64,000 bases of DNA from Druceiella hillmani (Eukaryota > Arthropoda > Insecta > Lepidoptera > Hepialidae): contig JAYKKI010000074.1 of assembly GCA_039881145.1 (NCBI GenBank), positions 11,411,501-11,475,500 on the forward strand, in the 5' to 3' direction. The position numbers and the translations under genes are program-made. The notes beneath the pieces were generated by a model. It did no database searches and was not told the origin of the DNA. It saw only the letters and a list, made by a program, of their open reading frames with translations. Positions 1-13,440 of this stretch are shown here, piece after piece; the first letter of the stretch is position 1, and each line of letters starts with the position of its first letter.

Positions 1-248
1 TACTCTTTGTCGTCTCACTGCAATTGGGAATTGTTTTTTAATTTGTGTTCATTAATATTTAAAAATAAATAAGTAATTATTACGTACAAAATGTCACCCG
101 CAGGTGCAATTTGTTGAGCTACGAAACAATGTGATATCAAAATTAATTGCCAAGTGCGGATATTTGTTCTCGGAATTATTTACATGGCTAATTTATCCAT
201 AATAATTGCTGTGATTTCTTTCTTACAACTCCGTGACAAACCCTTTCT

Positions 249-310
<62 letters not shown>

Positions 311-756
311 ATTTTTTTTTTAAATAAAAATTCTAAGAGTGACGACTTGAACGTTACATCTAATTACGTACATAACATAACCTATTGGTTGGCATTTGGC
401 CCTTGGTTTAGACATTATTTAACTTTTCTTGATCACTAGAGTGATGTCTAGGAAGTTCTAGGACTAATTTTGGATATACTTTTCTATCAATGATCAAGTA
501 CAAGATCCATGTTACTATATTTCATAGAACATTTTTTCGGTTAATTAGTTTTTGCCTCAAAACGTCACGTTGTTTCCCTGTTAAATGTACACCGTGATGT
601 ATTTGCGTATTATATTTCTTTTATAATTTTTTTGGTCGGACTTACTTGTATTATTACATATAGTTTCAGGCGTCTTATATCACAACATAGAGATATTGGG
701 GTAATAATCCTCAATATAATTTGTCGTTCAAGCCAGAAAAAAGACTTGAATAAATA
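1..756. other. Unique left flank, no gene seen
   Basis: AT-rich DNA before the left edge of duplicated copy A. It contains a (TA)n tract at 250-310 and short random ORFs only. No similarity to any other part of the window was noticed. The homology with copy B begins near 757, in a stretch reading about 'attaatag...aaaa' in both copies. Confidence 0.6.
250..310. repeat. (TA)n microsatellite
   Basis: About 25 TA units from 250 to 300, ending in an impure tatacata tail. The ORF running through it is a repeat artefact (alternating Tyr-Ile). Confidence 0.97.
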
Positions 757-3700
757 TAAATTAATAGTTTTAAAAATTAAAAAGTTAGACGTTTTTAAAA
801 ATACCACAATGAGAAGAAAAAATTATTATCGAACCAGTTTTTTTGGAATTTGAGTATCAAAGTGCGAGGCGCTTTGTCTTAAAATCTAATTGAAATTTGA
901 AGCGCTTTCATTCATTTAATATTAATTTAAAAAGCTAAATAGTTTATTTGTGAGAAGAAGTATGACACGCTTCTAAACTCAAATATTAGACGCAATAACA
1001 AATATGGCTTACTGTAAAGTCCCTAATGAGTCGTCAGAGAAAAGAGATTCGGTAATTATTTTTTTATTTTTGAGTGCGGTTTTTAAACTTATGCTTTATT
1101 TTATTTTCTTAAATTATTTATTTATTTTTACTTCTCTTGTCTCATATTTTTATTTGAGAACTAAATTTCTCTTAATTTAATATATATAAATTATAATATT
1201 ATCATCGGTTCTTCATCTGTGTGCAAAATTTTAAATAATTTAGAAGTCTGAAAGTGGATGAAAGTTTAATTGAAAATTTGCGTTATTTTATTTTTACCAC
1301 GAAATATTTCTTTTTAGTTATATAGCATTATTGTATTGTAATCAGAACTGCATAAAGCTGCCAAATTTCATAATAATACAACAATTAGAAGTACATGGAA
1401 TTCAGTTTCGCAGATTCTATTAGATTGTTATTCGTAGGCCGACCGAGAAGCGTGGTAAACAACGTAAAGTTAGCTGTTTATTAACTGAATACCCTTTATG
1501 GTTTTTCTTTTTCAATTTCTAGGGCTGTAAAGAAGTTATGAATGTTTGGTACACTAATAGAAAAAATCTTAAGAATTTATTTGTTAGTCTGCTCTTACTT
1601 ATAAATCTTGAAATTTTAATTAATTTTCACTTTGTATTATGGAGAAAATTCTAGTGATTTACATTTGCAAATTAATAACAAATTATCTTTCACCGCTGAG
1701 TTAACACATTTAAATGCAGCGAAGTAATATATTATAACTCCTCCGATGCTAAATAAACGAATAACCTCCATTGATCGAATTTAGATTAGTTATTGCCTCG
1801 CGTCTGGAAAAAAGCCAATCTATGCGAGAATATCAGATTACATTTGTGTTTCGCTTTTCATTATTTGAATTCCTTAGGCAAAATGACACCGTAAAGGTGG
1901 TGCAGTGATTCAGCGGTGCAGTATGAAAGAACACATTTTTTTTTACTTTACCTCTGGAAACACTTATCTATTTGTACTAAAACAATTAATGCCATCTATA
2001 TACCAATACAAATAGTATATAATTTATTCAGTTCCAGTCCAATTATTTTTTCACATTTAAATTTTGTAACATCATTCTAAATTTCTCGGTGGCATAATTC
2101 AAGAGCAGATTTCTCAGGTTAAACAGTGGTCATTTTATTTGATCTGCTGAGCACTGTAAAATCCTTAGACGATCAGATATTCTGCACATCTTATGAGTCA
2201 TTAAAAGCATACATAAGTAAGAGTGTACATACATTCCTACAGACCTCGAAGTATACCAACAAATTTCGGTGTGATCCTTGTTTTTTCACAAACAAAAATA
2301 TTTCCTTTAAAAATATTTCCTAGATGCTTACGCCATAATTTCATCATTTTGATGTAAATGCGAATAAATAACAATGTGGACAGCGAGCGAAAATATTTTC
2401 CATAATGCTGAAATAAAATATCTATTGTCAATTCGCTTTATTATCACGCGTGTAAAATAATTATGCTTAAGCCTATACTTGCACTGATTACAAATAGATA
2501 CCACTACAGTTTTTTTTATTTTGGATAGCTACTATCAACATAATTAATTAAGCTGCGGACTAAAATTTTATTGACCGTGGATAGTAATTTTTAACATTAC
2601 CTTTTAAAATTATACACATTTATCTTTGAAATTTGTTATTAGGACTTATTCAGAGATTTCTAAACGGAAAAATATTTTCTATAACAGATAAGGGCTTTCA
2701 AATATTACGTACTCTGATACTGATTCACTTATCAAAATTACTAAGGTGTTTCTGATTCATGAATTTATTATGAATTTATAATTCTTTAATCGATATAAAT
2801 ACATTTTTACGTAGCTCGATTTTGGAACTTTTTGCGATTTGATTGATTTCTATTCGCAATTCATTTTTTTTTCAAATCCCAATAGAATGAAAACAGGTGC
2901 CGTCAGAAAGTAATAATCATGCTGGTATGACAAATGAAGTACTCGAATATCATTTTAATCTTTATGTACCTTTTGAAAATATTATTTGAAAGAACGAGTT
3001 ATGAGGATCACCAAAACTATTTTTTCATAAAAAAATATTGCCCCCCTTTACATTCATCTCCAAAATTACGTAATTAAAAATTATCAAAAAAGTAGTGTTA
3101 CTAGATGTTTTTCTATAGTTTATTGGGAAACGATGACCCTAAATCTCATAGTTCTTGAAAATTTACTATAATTATTAACGCGAACAGAAACTATACTAAT
3201 ATTTGTGTATAATTTAAATTCGTTGAGATACAATGTACAATTAAATATTCATATATTTTATGCCTCAATGTGTACGGAACCCTCGTAGTGCGAATTCTGA
3301 TAGTACTTTCTCTCTGTAATAGGCGAACTATCAATCGAACCCATCATATATTGTATATCCTCACGTAACGTCTGTGTTTATTTTCTTTATAAATGAAATG
3401 GAAAGCTAGATTCATGCTGCTTTATGTTCAGCGACGATCTTAGGCTTTATACTGGAGTGTCGTGCGTTGTCGATTTTTGGTGCCTAAAGCTTGAAATAGG
3501 CGTTGTCTCGAATGGAATAAAGCGAGTGGATTGTAGTTTGAGACGGATTAATTTCTATCGGTGAGTTACAGACGTGTTTGCGATTCTATTGGTTACAATT
3601 ATAATATTGGTATTAGCTTGTTGTGTTTCCAGGTTATAACCACGGATTAGGAAGTATGATTAAATGAAGAGTTAACCTTTCAAAATTATGTTGTTGAAAT

Positions 3701-4588
3701 ATCCCGCTCGTCTTTTCGTTGTGTCGGATGTATCCTACAAAACGCGCGTGATTTTATAATATCATTATCTACATCAGTACGCAATAAGACGGAATCATTG
3801 TGGATTATACGGACTCCTAGAAAAAATGAGGGTTGTTTTGTGTCTGAATGAACTAGCCACTTTTCCGTCTTTAAGTATTTAAGAGTCCGTGAGCATGAAC
3901 TTTTCGCCCTATTTCAATCTCGAACTGATCCATATCTAATAACACAATTGCGCTGTGGTATGGATCTTGTAAACTATCTTCTCACGAACATACAGTAGTC
4001 TTATATATTCGCAATAAATTAGAATGTATTCATTTCTTGTTATTCCGTATGATTCGTCCTTCGTATTTGATAATTTTATAGTTTCTTTTGTCGTTATGAA
4101 TTTGGAATTGAAAAGTATCCATAAATGTAAGATTAATCATTGAAAATATTAAAGTAACCCAAATACGTTTATTTAATTTTACTATACTTCTACTAGACTT
4201 CAATTTCTTTGCAAGTAGCATAAAAATTTAGAAAATTAAAGTGAGTCATCGAGAATGACAGGTGTAGTCAATGACTATCAATTAGGTTGGTACTAAAGTC
4301 AGAAAGCAAGTCACCGATACGCTACGCCCATTTCTTTGTAACTGTTATAAATAAAAAGAAAAATACTTGCATGCCATGTTTTGTTAGTTATTTGAACTAT
4401 TCCCTTATTGTGAAACACTAGTAATATTGGCATGTGAAAGAATAAATATGTGAAAAATGCAATGTGAAAGAAATGTCTCACCGTGGTTTTCTTCTCCAGA
4501 TCATAATTGAAAACACCAAAGGCTATATCCATAAACTCGGAACAAGGAGAGATTAGAGCGTTTATCGGTAAATTAAGAATAGGACAGA
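757..4588. other. Gene-free part of copy A
   Basis: AT-rich and without recognisable coding, RNA gene or transposon sequence. About 360 bases near 860-1,260 have no counterpart in copy B. A better-conserved, GC-richer block sits at 3,395-3,640 (partner 44,265-44,500). Confidence 0.6.
3395..3640. other. Conserved GC-richer block (A; partner 44,265-44,500)
   Basis: This stretch is noticeably less AT-rich than its surroundings and aligns closely with 44,265-44,500. Shared stretches include gaaagctagattcatgctgc and gagttacagacgtgtt. It has no open frame. It could be old regulatory DNA or an unrecognised ancient repeat. Confidence 0.4.
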
Positions 4589-4632
4589 TAACAAAACTAT
4601 AAATTGACAATAACAAAACTATAAATTGACAA
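4589..4632. repeat. Perfect 22-bp tandem repeat, two units
   Basis: The unit runs 4,589-4,610 and is repeated exactly at 4,611-4,632. Copy B has no such repeat at the matching place (about 45,490), so it is a local duplication specific to A. It adds length to a chance open frame on the minus strand. Confidence 0.95.
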
Positions 4633-4994
4633 TTAAGGTGATGTGATGTTAAAATGACACAAAGTCCAATTCGATAATACTGGAGACAGAAACTTTGGCA
4701 AATACATTTCAAAACGTACCATAATTATGATCCAATTGCGTACAATGGGAATTTTTGAAAAATAAAATAATCTTATTAATGATTATTATTATAATGCTCT
4801 GAGTAAGTTAATATAAAATGATTATCATATTTATTCCAACTCTAAGAATATATTTATTTTTCGTGTATTTTAAAAATCTTGGCTAATCAACTCCTAAATT
4901 ATGTTACTTCTACACTTCGTTCATTGATGTTTATTTTAAAATTACAAAATTACGACTGTTTCTTTTATAAAGATGTAAATCTATGACTGTTTTT

Positions 4995-5942
4995 TTCATG
5001 TGGATGTTACATTGTGTTTTTTAAGAACTGTGCATTTCAAGAGGTGTATAAAGAAATAAAATGATTTGGACCTGATATTCCTGACAAAATTTTAAATATA
5101 TGCTAGGAGTAATCTTAATATCATTGATTAATGATGTGGTTTTGCACTTTCTTTTATGAATAAGCCAATTATGGCCTATCTTTGAAAGTTGCATGAATGA
5201 TAAATTTAAATAATGTACAAAAATTTGCTAAAAGCAATAAAAAAATCAAAAATTCTGCACTAATTAAAAATTTATATTCGTAATCTATTCTTCTATTTCC
5301 TTATATACCTACTTTATTTTGTTTAGTTAGTTTGTGGTTTGTTTTGGCTACATTTATATACTTTTACTACACTTGTAAAAATCTTAGCATATAAACATTC
5401 CATATAAAGATAACAAGCATGTGAAATAAAAAAAATAATGAAATCTTCAGTTTCACGTCAACAATTTCAAGAAATTTGTTGGACCTTGTAATTATGCCTT
5501 TGTTGCTATTTACGTTTACCTTTATTTTCATGTATATGTATATATGTGTATATTCATGTATGCATATGTGTATATTATATCATATGCATATGTGTATATA
5601 TGTGTGACCAATTAAAAAATGAATTGATTCAAGTTGTGCTATTTTTTTTTATTTTTTGTAATCAAGTAACAATGACAAGTATCCACAAAAATAAATAATG
5701 TATCTTGTCTAGCCTCATCTCCAATTTTACACATGGAAATTTCACTCTCTAAAAGAGAATTATGAAAATACGATAGTCACTTAAAGTTTTGAGAAATAGG
5801 ATCATAAATAAGCTATATTTTATAAACGTGATTTGTTAAAATAATAAGGTCAAAAAAGTGGTATAATCAATTACTTTTGATGAGAAATTGTCGAGAGTTA
5901 CTAAAATAGTAAGAATCTTAATTTCCTTTGTTGTTTTAAAAG
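4995..5942. other. About 950-bp segment present only in copy A
   Basis: In copy B the flanks of this segment are nearly joined (about 45,838 to 45,846, sharing 'ttgcctaaaaatgttctg' on the right). It is AT-rich with a TATG/TATA-rich stretch at 5,530-5,605. I found no terminal repeats or coding similarity, so insertion in A cannot be told from deletion in B. Confidence 0.6.
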
Positions 5943-7680
5943 GTTTGCCTAAAAATGTTCTGTGTACTTTACTTTTTAAAATTTTTAATGTAACGTATTT
6001 CAAAACCTCTATTAGACAGAAATTATCGATACGTTAATATTATCAATATGCAATACATACTTAAAATAAAAACAATCGATACATGATATTTTATTGACAA
6101 TTTCCTTCTCGCAATGAAATCACCGAGAATCCGATCATGTTATTTTGTAAACATCTGCGAAATACCTACTCATTTAGACACGTGTATACACGGTTGACTG
6201 AAGAATGATACAAAGGTACAAAAAAAGTCAAAGCGAAAGTCGACTGGAGTAGCGTGAAAATATTTATTTTCATTATATTGGAAAATCTTCATCGCCCTCT
6301 TTTTTCTTTTCACGCGACGATTTTCTCAATAGTGTTCTGCGGTTATTTCTTTTCGTTAGAAATATTCTCGACAAAAAGCTTACGCAGCAGCGCCTTCACG
6401 ACAGGAATTGATAATTGAATATTTAACGGTATTTTCCTTCAGTAATCATATTTTTGTATTTTGTCATTGTGTGGATATGAAATCTGATATAAAATTCCTT
6501 TTGAGAAACACATTACGTGAATATTGTGACTTTTATGAAATAAGAGTTTAATTCAAAATAAGAATGGCTAATACAGAGAGAAGCATTTTTTTTCATTATT
6601 TAATTTCAAACTTTATAAATTTTGTGAATTCCAGATCGAAGCTACCGTCAAAATAAATTTTTTACTAATATTTAATGTCTTTGAAATGAATGACTTTGAA
6701 AACGGGAACAGGCTTTTATAGAATCGATTGAGAAATGACATGTAACGTACTGACATTTTCCATTCACTTTGATGTACAGAATCATTTATTTGAATAATAA
6801 ACACGCTTTGGTTACAACTGTATATTTGTATGCAGTGTAATAAGCTGAATATATTTGAAACGTTTTTAGGTAAACATGTATTCTCCTTTCGAGGGAATTG
6901 TAGCTTCGACAGTGCATTTTCCAGAAACAGTTGAAATTTTAATATTACAGTTGAAACTTTAACATGGTCTACTCCATTTTACGCACAGTTCATCTCTACG
7001 AATAATTATACAAGTTTTTTTTTAAAAACGTGTGCAAGTCTTTTGTATTTCCTTTTTTTTTTGTTTTGGCTTGAAATTTAATATGAACTGAACTGATTTA
7101 TTTTAATGATATTCTATGAAAACAAAATTTAAGCTACGCAAGTTATTAAAATGGAAGTGTATCATATCATTACATTACTGGTAAAAATATTTTATGAATG
7201 TTAGAAAGGGCAAATTGCCATCATGGATAAAACGATACAAATGGCTAGGGTCGATGCGATGATCAATAAAGTTTTAAATAATGGTAATCCTTTTGATCTT
7301 TCATTGTTGACGTAACATCACAACTCATCACTTTCATTCGCTTTGGTTAAGAAACATAATGTTTTTTTTTTAGCCAAACTAGGAACATTTCTGTTCTTCT
7401 CTCCGTCCGTCCATTTGTTAGTATGCTACATTTGAATTATTCCCTCATTTTGAAACCTACTGACGGATGGTTTAGAAAAGAAATTAACTTCCCTCCCCCC
7501 ATCCCATAAAGTGAGGAGGAAGGTTAAATAATTGTTAATCTTCTGCATCAAGTAGGAGTAGGGGAGGTTTCTCAAAAATGAATGAAAAGTCCATGAGAAT
7601 AAAGTAATTTTAATGCAATGCAATAAGTATTTGCCTTTAAATTTATTAACAAGTCCCCTCTTGTTCCTTATTTAAAGTAC

Positions 7681-7692
7681 ATTATATATATA

Positions 7693-7748
<56 letters not shown>

Positions 7749-7750
7749 CA
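7681..7750. repeat. (TA)n microsatellite, copy A only
   Basis: About 60 bases of TA repeats. The corresponding stretch is missing in copy B near 47,535. Confidence 0.95.
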
Positions 7751-8229
7751 TTTAAAGTATCGTTAAAAGTAAATAGAAAAGTATAGAAATATAATGTTTA
7801 GTAAGCATTTTCAAAGAAAATTATGATGGAAAAATAGAAAAACGTTTTCATGAAACTATGCAATTTTTGTCAAGATTAAATAACTCTACTTATCTGTATA
7901 ATAAAGTTTTAAATCAACTTTAGGTTTCAGTAAGTGAATGAACCACTTTGCAAAGAATTACTAAATCTATGTATAGTTTGTTTTGTGCATTGATATTGAT
8001 ATTGGTTCGTGAATGTTTAAAAATGGTTTGTTTTGTTATTTTTATCATTATAATAGAACACCTATGAAATTATATTTTGCATTCATGACACCGACATGAA
8101 ATGGGTTGAAACAATACGCGAATTTAAAAAAAAAGGTGCCCGAATGCCGGCTAAAATTGTGTATGTTAATGTGATTATTGACCGAAAGAATTAATAAAAA
8201 TACGGAATTATTAAAAATAGGTTTGTATT

Positions 8230-8525
8230 AAGCAATAGGGCGGGCCCGAGAGACGGCAAATATTTTTCTGCGGCGATAGACGTGAGGGTAGAGTTTCCAC
8301 GCTATTTGCCCCTCCATGGACTGTAAACAAACATTGTGACTGGTACTTTGACCTCGCTGTGTTTGACGGCCCACTTTTTCACTACGGGACGGGCCGTTTT
8401 GCGCCAAGTTTATATTGTGGTCAGTTCGTAGTTGTTCCCTTTATTACTGGTTTGTTTTTGGAGCACATCGCCCACACTGTTAATTAGTTTAAAATAAAGA
8501 AAATAATTTTATTCGTCAAACAGAC
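8230..8525. other. Conserved GC-richer block (A; partner 48,130-48,385)
   Basis: GC-rich for this window, with shared words such as ctgtaaacaaacattgtgac and acatcgcccacactgtt (acgtcgcc in B). The central part diverges: A holds a gggacgggccgttttgcgcc segment, while B holds a perfect hairpin at 48,254-48,290. No open frame. It may be a non-coding functional element or a decayed repeat. Confidence 0.4.
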
Positions 8526-10772
8526 GGATTGTACCAATTTTGGCAGTATATAAGTAGGAACATGCAAAAATTGGGAAGAAAGAAGCCTTCAATTAGGTTC
8601 TAATTAGTTTTCAAAGTAAGGATTTTTTTAAATATAAAATATTTTTTTTTAATTACTTAACTTAGTTATAATGAAGTAACTTTTGAATCAAATTGTAATT
8701 GTGTCAAACAATTGTAGCTAGACTAAATTAAATTAAAATATTAAGAACACCCAAATTTCCATTACAAATTATTATGTGACCGTAAGCAATAATGTGCGTG
8801 ATAATGCTGATGATAATAATTGCAGAAAGGCTGGAATTGTTTTAAAAAATGAGTGATTCCGTGGAGGTGCTATAGAGGAGAACCAGACCATTTTGAAAAT
8901 TATGCTTGTTTTTTCTCTTGTGTGTTGTGTTAGCAGGTGAATAACATACAAAAAATCACTGGTCGGATGGAAATACTTTTTTATTTGTTACAACCTAAGC
9001 ATGAATATGGAATCTTTCACAGGGACTCGAATTGAAGAAGACTAAAAAAATATTTTTAAAGTCGAGGAAAAAAGTATTGGAAAATAATACAATGTCAAGA
9101 GTTGTCGAAAATTTCAGATTGAAAGTGTAATATCACAGGGTGTAGGTTCTTAGTGTGGGCAGATATTTTGAAATATCTGTTATCTGAATGCGACAATACG
9201 AAGAAACAAAATAATTGGAGACAATTTTTGTTAAATTATACCTGCAAAATAAGATATTTTAAATATAATTATTATATAAAAGACACGTCAAGTTGCTTGC
9301 AATAACAAATAAATAAAAAGAGGGCATTTTCACCATAATGCACAAAATTATTATGATTGCCATTAAAATGTTGCATTTTTTATTAAATTGTTTTTGTGAT
9401 ATTAAATTAATGGTAAAAAATTTAAGATAACTCTCAACTGATAAAAACTAACTTGATGAAATTTTTGGGACAATTACGTATTTTATGAATCACAGATATT
9501 GTCTACAAGCTGTGCCTAACAATTTGATTGCGTGTAATTAGGAAAAAAATAGTTTTTTTTCCTTTATATATTACCCAGGAATAATATTTAAATAATACCA
9601 TACAAAATTTTATCAAAATCCGTCTAGTTGATTTTTCTGCATCTACTTTCATTCTTTAAGCTAAATTAATCACTTTTTTTTAAATACTTTCAATATACAG
9701 AATTTACTCTATTACAATTTTAACCTGGATAATAAAGTTTCAGGAACATTATTTTAGTTTTTGAAAATTTTACTTTGTAACTCCTAAAATATCATCTGCA
9801 TGAAGCTTGTATTTTTAATTTCTGTGCTTTAATTTAATGAAAATTACTTAAATAGTTCAGAATTGATCAAATCGTCGCCGTAAGTCACGAAAACGATATT
9901 GCGGGAAAGACACATACGGAAACAGAGAGTTGTTTAATTATATGACAGTAGCACTTAAACAATGAGTCCAATCTTTATTTAATTTACTTCATAATGAACC
10001 AGCTCGAGATTTTGTATTATAATTTATAGAACCGATATAGTTCGTTTTAATCTATTTCACTTCGGTAACAGGGCGTAGCAATTAACAGTATTTTTATCAG
10101 TTACTTCCGTATTTGTAATCATATCGTGACGATTTGTTATCGAAAATAAAATATAATAATTACTTTTACGAAAGAGAATATACCACACCAACTTTTTGGA
10201 TAATTTTTGGACATAGCTATTGTGGCTGTGGAATAAAATAGGAGCAACGTAACAATAAAAACTCGTTCCTTGTTTTATTTAGATCCGTTAAGATATAATA
10301 AACTGTGACCTGCGCACGATTAATTATTCATGTGCTATATACATTTGCAAATGCTAATATATGTATTAAGAAATTTATTTTGTTCCGCGACTTTTTCCAC
10401 GTTTGTTTATATACAAAGAAACCTCTGTCCTACATCTATAGAACGACGAGCTTTTAAACGTCGTTTCTCTTGACTCCAGCATTCTATTCAACAATCTAAT
10501 GTTTCTGCTTGTTTTCGGAAGGAACAAGGAAATTATTTTAGGAATGTTTATTACAAAGGAACATGAAATATGTTTTTTATCTATACAAGTGGATGCGTGC
10601 ATCAAAGTAAGTATACTTGAAGTTTGTTTCTGTAAAAACATGTCATTTTTTGTTGAAATCGCAGATTTGACAATGATTTTCCAGAAATGGGTGCAAATTT
10701 TTATACAACCCTTATCGAGTTATGAAGTCAAGAAATTACGTTTCTCGTTCGCCGTCTCGTATTGACGGCAGG

Positions 10773-10773
<1 letters not shown>

Positions 10774-10814
<41 letters not shown>
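10774..10814. repeat. (TA)n microsatellite (A; partner 50,584-50,646)
   Basis: TA repeat directly beside the truncated 3' side of the LINE remnant. A TA repeat occupies the matching position in copy B, so it predates the duplication. Confidence 0.95.
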
Positions 10815-10816
<2 letters not shown>

Positions 10817-12110
10817 TTGTGTTCCATTATGTTTTTCCTGTTCTGCGTATCTCAGCGAGCCCATTTATTTTTGAAATGGCGTCTATGAATCCTAGAAGTC
10901 GTTAGATAGGTAGTAGGAATCGTGCGTTGTATGTACAGATCTAGAGTAGGCTGAGTGGAGGGTTGCGGTCGTCCCCGCGGTGACCGGTGCCGTGTTGACC
11001 TGCCGTTTTGGAGGGCTTGTTTGGAGAGGTCGCTTTACGTCAATTCTTCAAATTTAGAAGCGGTTGTGTAAGCACAGTACATTTATTTACTGTGGTCAGG
11101 GAAGTTGAAACCTAATCCTTCTTCTGGTTTGGGTTTTTTACCATGTATTTCTGTATATTTGAATTCTGTTTCTTGGAAGGGTTTTGGGTAATGTTCCTTC
11201 TTAAGTGTCCGCAAGTGTTTTTAGTTATTCGGAGAGATTTCTTTTGTTAGTGTTTTGATTATGGGTTTTTTGGTGTTGTTGATTTTTGTTCTTTAGGACT
11301 AATAATATTAAGTTCGTTAAATTAAAAAAAAAAAAATTGACCTTTGTTCCTTTTTTCTTACAGTTGGGTGCATAATTTTTCGCGTTCTTATAGTACTTCC
11401 GGAGGGAAATCTTCTTTAACACAATATGGTGTGCCATAGAGTTCTTTTCTGGTTTTTAGTATGTTTATTTTTATGTCCAGCGTATTAAAGGTTACAATTA
11501 TGGGTCTTATTTTTCTATCATCTTTTTCCCCCCAAGAGTCTTACTTCTTTTATGTTATTTGGGTTGCAGTATAAACCTATGTTTTGCTTTAAAATATCTG
11601 GTATGTTTTTTTAGACCTAAATAGTTTTGTTCCGCTTTCTTCAATCCGGAAGAAAATTAAGTTCTTTTTTCTAATTTTTCGTTCCAGTTATTACATGGGT
11701 TGATTCTGTTCATCCACGGATTTTTTAGGTGTTTTGTATTTAAGTTTTGAGTTTGCGAATTTTGTATCGATGTTTTGGTTTATAATTTGTGGGATGTTTT
11801 GTTTCATGTGGTGTATTTCTTTGGTTTGCTCGTCGAACTTTCCTTGAAGATTTGTGATTAGCTTTATAAGTTCTTCCATCATTATTTTTTCGTTATTTTT
11901 CATTACTCGCGATTTTTTTTCTTTATTACGTGCTCTCGCGGTGAGGAGCCGAACATTTATTGATGTAGGTAAGGTTCTGATTTGGCTGGTCGATTTGTTT
12001 CTCTACTCCTTACTAGATAGCGATGATGAGGATGATATATTTCTTACACTTGGTGCGGGTTTTAGGTTATGCACTGCCTTACTATATGATACATTTAAAA
12101 ACTCACTTCA
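10815..12110 (-). mobile_element. RTE-like LINE remnant, copy A
   Basis: Minus-strand remains of a non-LTR retrotransposon. Frame 11,903-11,691 encodes a lysine- and glutamate-rich, coiled-coil-like stretch with FDEQTKEI, shared with copy B at about 52,090-52,010. Frame 11,437-11,225 matches the PYYIK...FLKY region of copy B (51,646-51,368) but is frameshifted. Bases 10,820-11,110 match the start of the endonuclease region at 51,000-51,260. It ends at the (TA)n tract before the endonuclease core. Assignment to an RTE-like clade rests on recalled family resemblance; other endonuclease-bearing LINE clades are possible. It is certainly non-functional. Confidence 0.75.
11691..11903 (-). pseudogene. 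LINE N-terminal coiled-coil fragment (A)
   Basis: Seventy codons from an ATG at 11,903, mostly K, E, N, Q and I, with a probable coiled coil (MMEELIKLITNLQGKFDEQ). The partner in copy B, the end of the frame at 52,264-52,007, keeps MMEQLTKLIINLQANFDEQ. Such stretches precede the endonuclease in many insect LINEs, where they act as ORF1-type or N-terminal RNA-binding or multimerising segments. Here the frame ends just after PKKSVDEQNQPM, so it is a broken piece, not a gene. Function in this copy is very unlikely. Confidence 0.65.
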
Positions 12111-12989
12111 ATAGCCCTATTTTTGTTTTTTATTAAATGTTTTTTTCAAATCAATGTTTTAACGGATTTTGTTATTAATTTTGGTGACAGGTAGAATTTG
12201 AAGTTTTAGCACTATTTTTATAGTTTATTAGCACAATTATTAAATTAATCACGTATAAAATTGAGCACTACAAAGGCAACCATTATAATGATAATAGTTG
12301 TTGGTACTTCGCTACAAAACCCTGTGTGACGCAGAATCATGTAAATAATGTTTGTTGCGAAAAAAAATTAATTTAAAAACTCTTTCGAGGTTAAAATATA
12401 ATTATAGTCGAAATGGACAATTCAGAAAATGAACTCTTATTCATGGTATTTTTAAAATAAAATCGTTGTAGTTTTAATTTACATAAGACAGAAACTTATT
12501 AAGCATACATTGAAAAAGGATTCAATAGACGTTTATAAACCTTTAAATGTAGATAATATTTCTATTAAACTATTCATAAAATTTTATTTTGCTCAATTTA
12601 TCATATTACGTACTATAGCATATGCAAGCGAATATTTAAAATAATTGTGTAATTCCACATAGAATTAAAAATAAATGTTTTTTTAATTTTTCGCTTTACT
12701 TACGCTATGAGAAGTCACGTTCTGTCGACTTCCAAGATTATTGATTGACCGGAAGTACCCTATAGGTTTAGAGGTTAATTAGGGCAAATTCCAAATAAAA
12801 AATCAACTTTAACGGACCATATCTTTTTATGAACAAAAAAAACTTTAAGTTTGAAATTTGTTTTATTTTCTGTATCTGAAATTATTTTTAATTTGAAATC
12901 CCAGGCCGTTTGAGAGAAAAATTGCTATGGCTGACATGATTTAGTTAACAGAAGGAAAAAATAGGGTTCCATTATTTTCATTTAGAGGG

Positions 12990-13440
12990 ACGGAATCCTA
13001 AAAGAGACACCGAGTTTGATAGTCGCCGGATACCTAGAAAAAAATTGAGGGTGAAGTAGGAATTCATAACCACAGCTTCCAAAGTTGCCGTAAATATTAA
13101 TCAGACGCGCAATAATCGACGGCGCGAGTTCCGACTCATTGGCAAGTTGCTCACGTCTGCCCGGAAGATGCCATAAATCTCGCCCATGTACAATTACAAC
13201 CGAGCTGCCGCTCCCCGGCTAACGACAATCATACCGTGAGGCAAACACTCCACCCGCCCGCCTTTTAAATTCACGCCAACACATATTTCAATGCAAATAT
13301 TTATGCTAGGCTTTGTGGTTGTCGCTTTTTAAGCGGATTAGGTATCCGCTGTAATTGATACCCTCTCGGAGCATTTGCGGCGTGGGGATCTTTTATTTGT
13401 CTGTTTCAATCTAATGTGGCGGGGCTTTTTCTGAAATTAT
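12990..13440. promoter_or_regulatory. Conserved GC-rich block, candidate enhancer (A)
   Basis: About 450 bases with near-balanced base composition inside very AT-rich DNA, aligned closely with 53,245-53,690. Shared uninterrupted words include gatgccataaatctcgcc, ccgtgaggcaaacactcc, tttttaagcggattaggtat and gccgtaaatattaatca. Both strands carry stops, and the substitutions show no codon pattern, so coding is unlikely. Homeodomain-like sites (ccataaa, taatca, taattga) are visible, but such short words are weak evidence. A regulatory role is an inference from composition and conservation alone. Confidence 0.4.

Larger units (their letters stand above)
5943..10773. other. Gene-free part of copy A
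   Basis: Aligns with about 45,846-50,580 of copy B. No gene or transposon was recognised. About 270 bases around 7,590-7,870, including the (TA)n tract at 7,681-7,750, are absent from B. Better-conserved blocks lie at 6,080-6,420 and 8,230-8,525. Confidence 0.6.

Noticed and set aside
4311..4712. 133-codon hydrophobic minus-strand frame with a partner at 45,283-45,486, as a membrane-protein pseudogene
   Set aside because: In the best-aligned 30 codons about 11 of 15 nucleotide differences change the amino acid, there is no family motif, and a 22-bp tandem repeat lengthens the frame in A. This looks like chance in AT-rich DNA.
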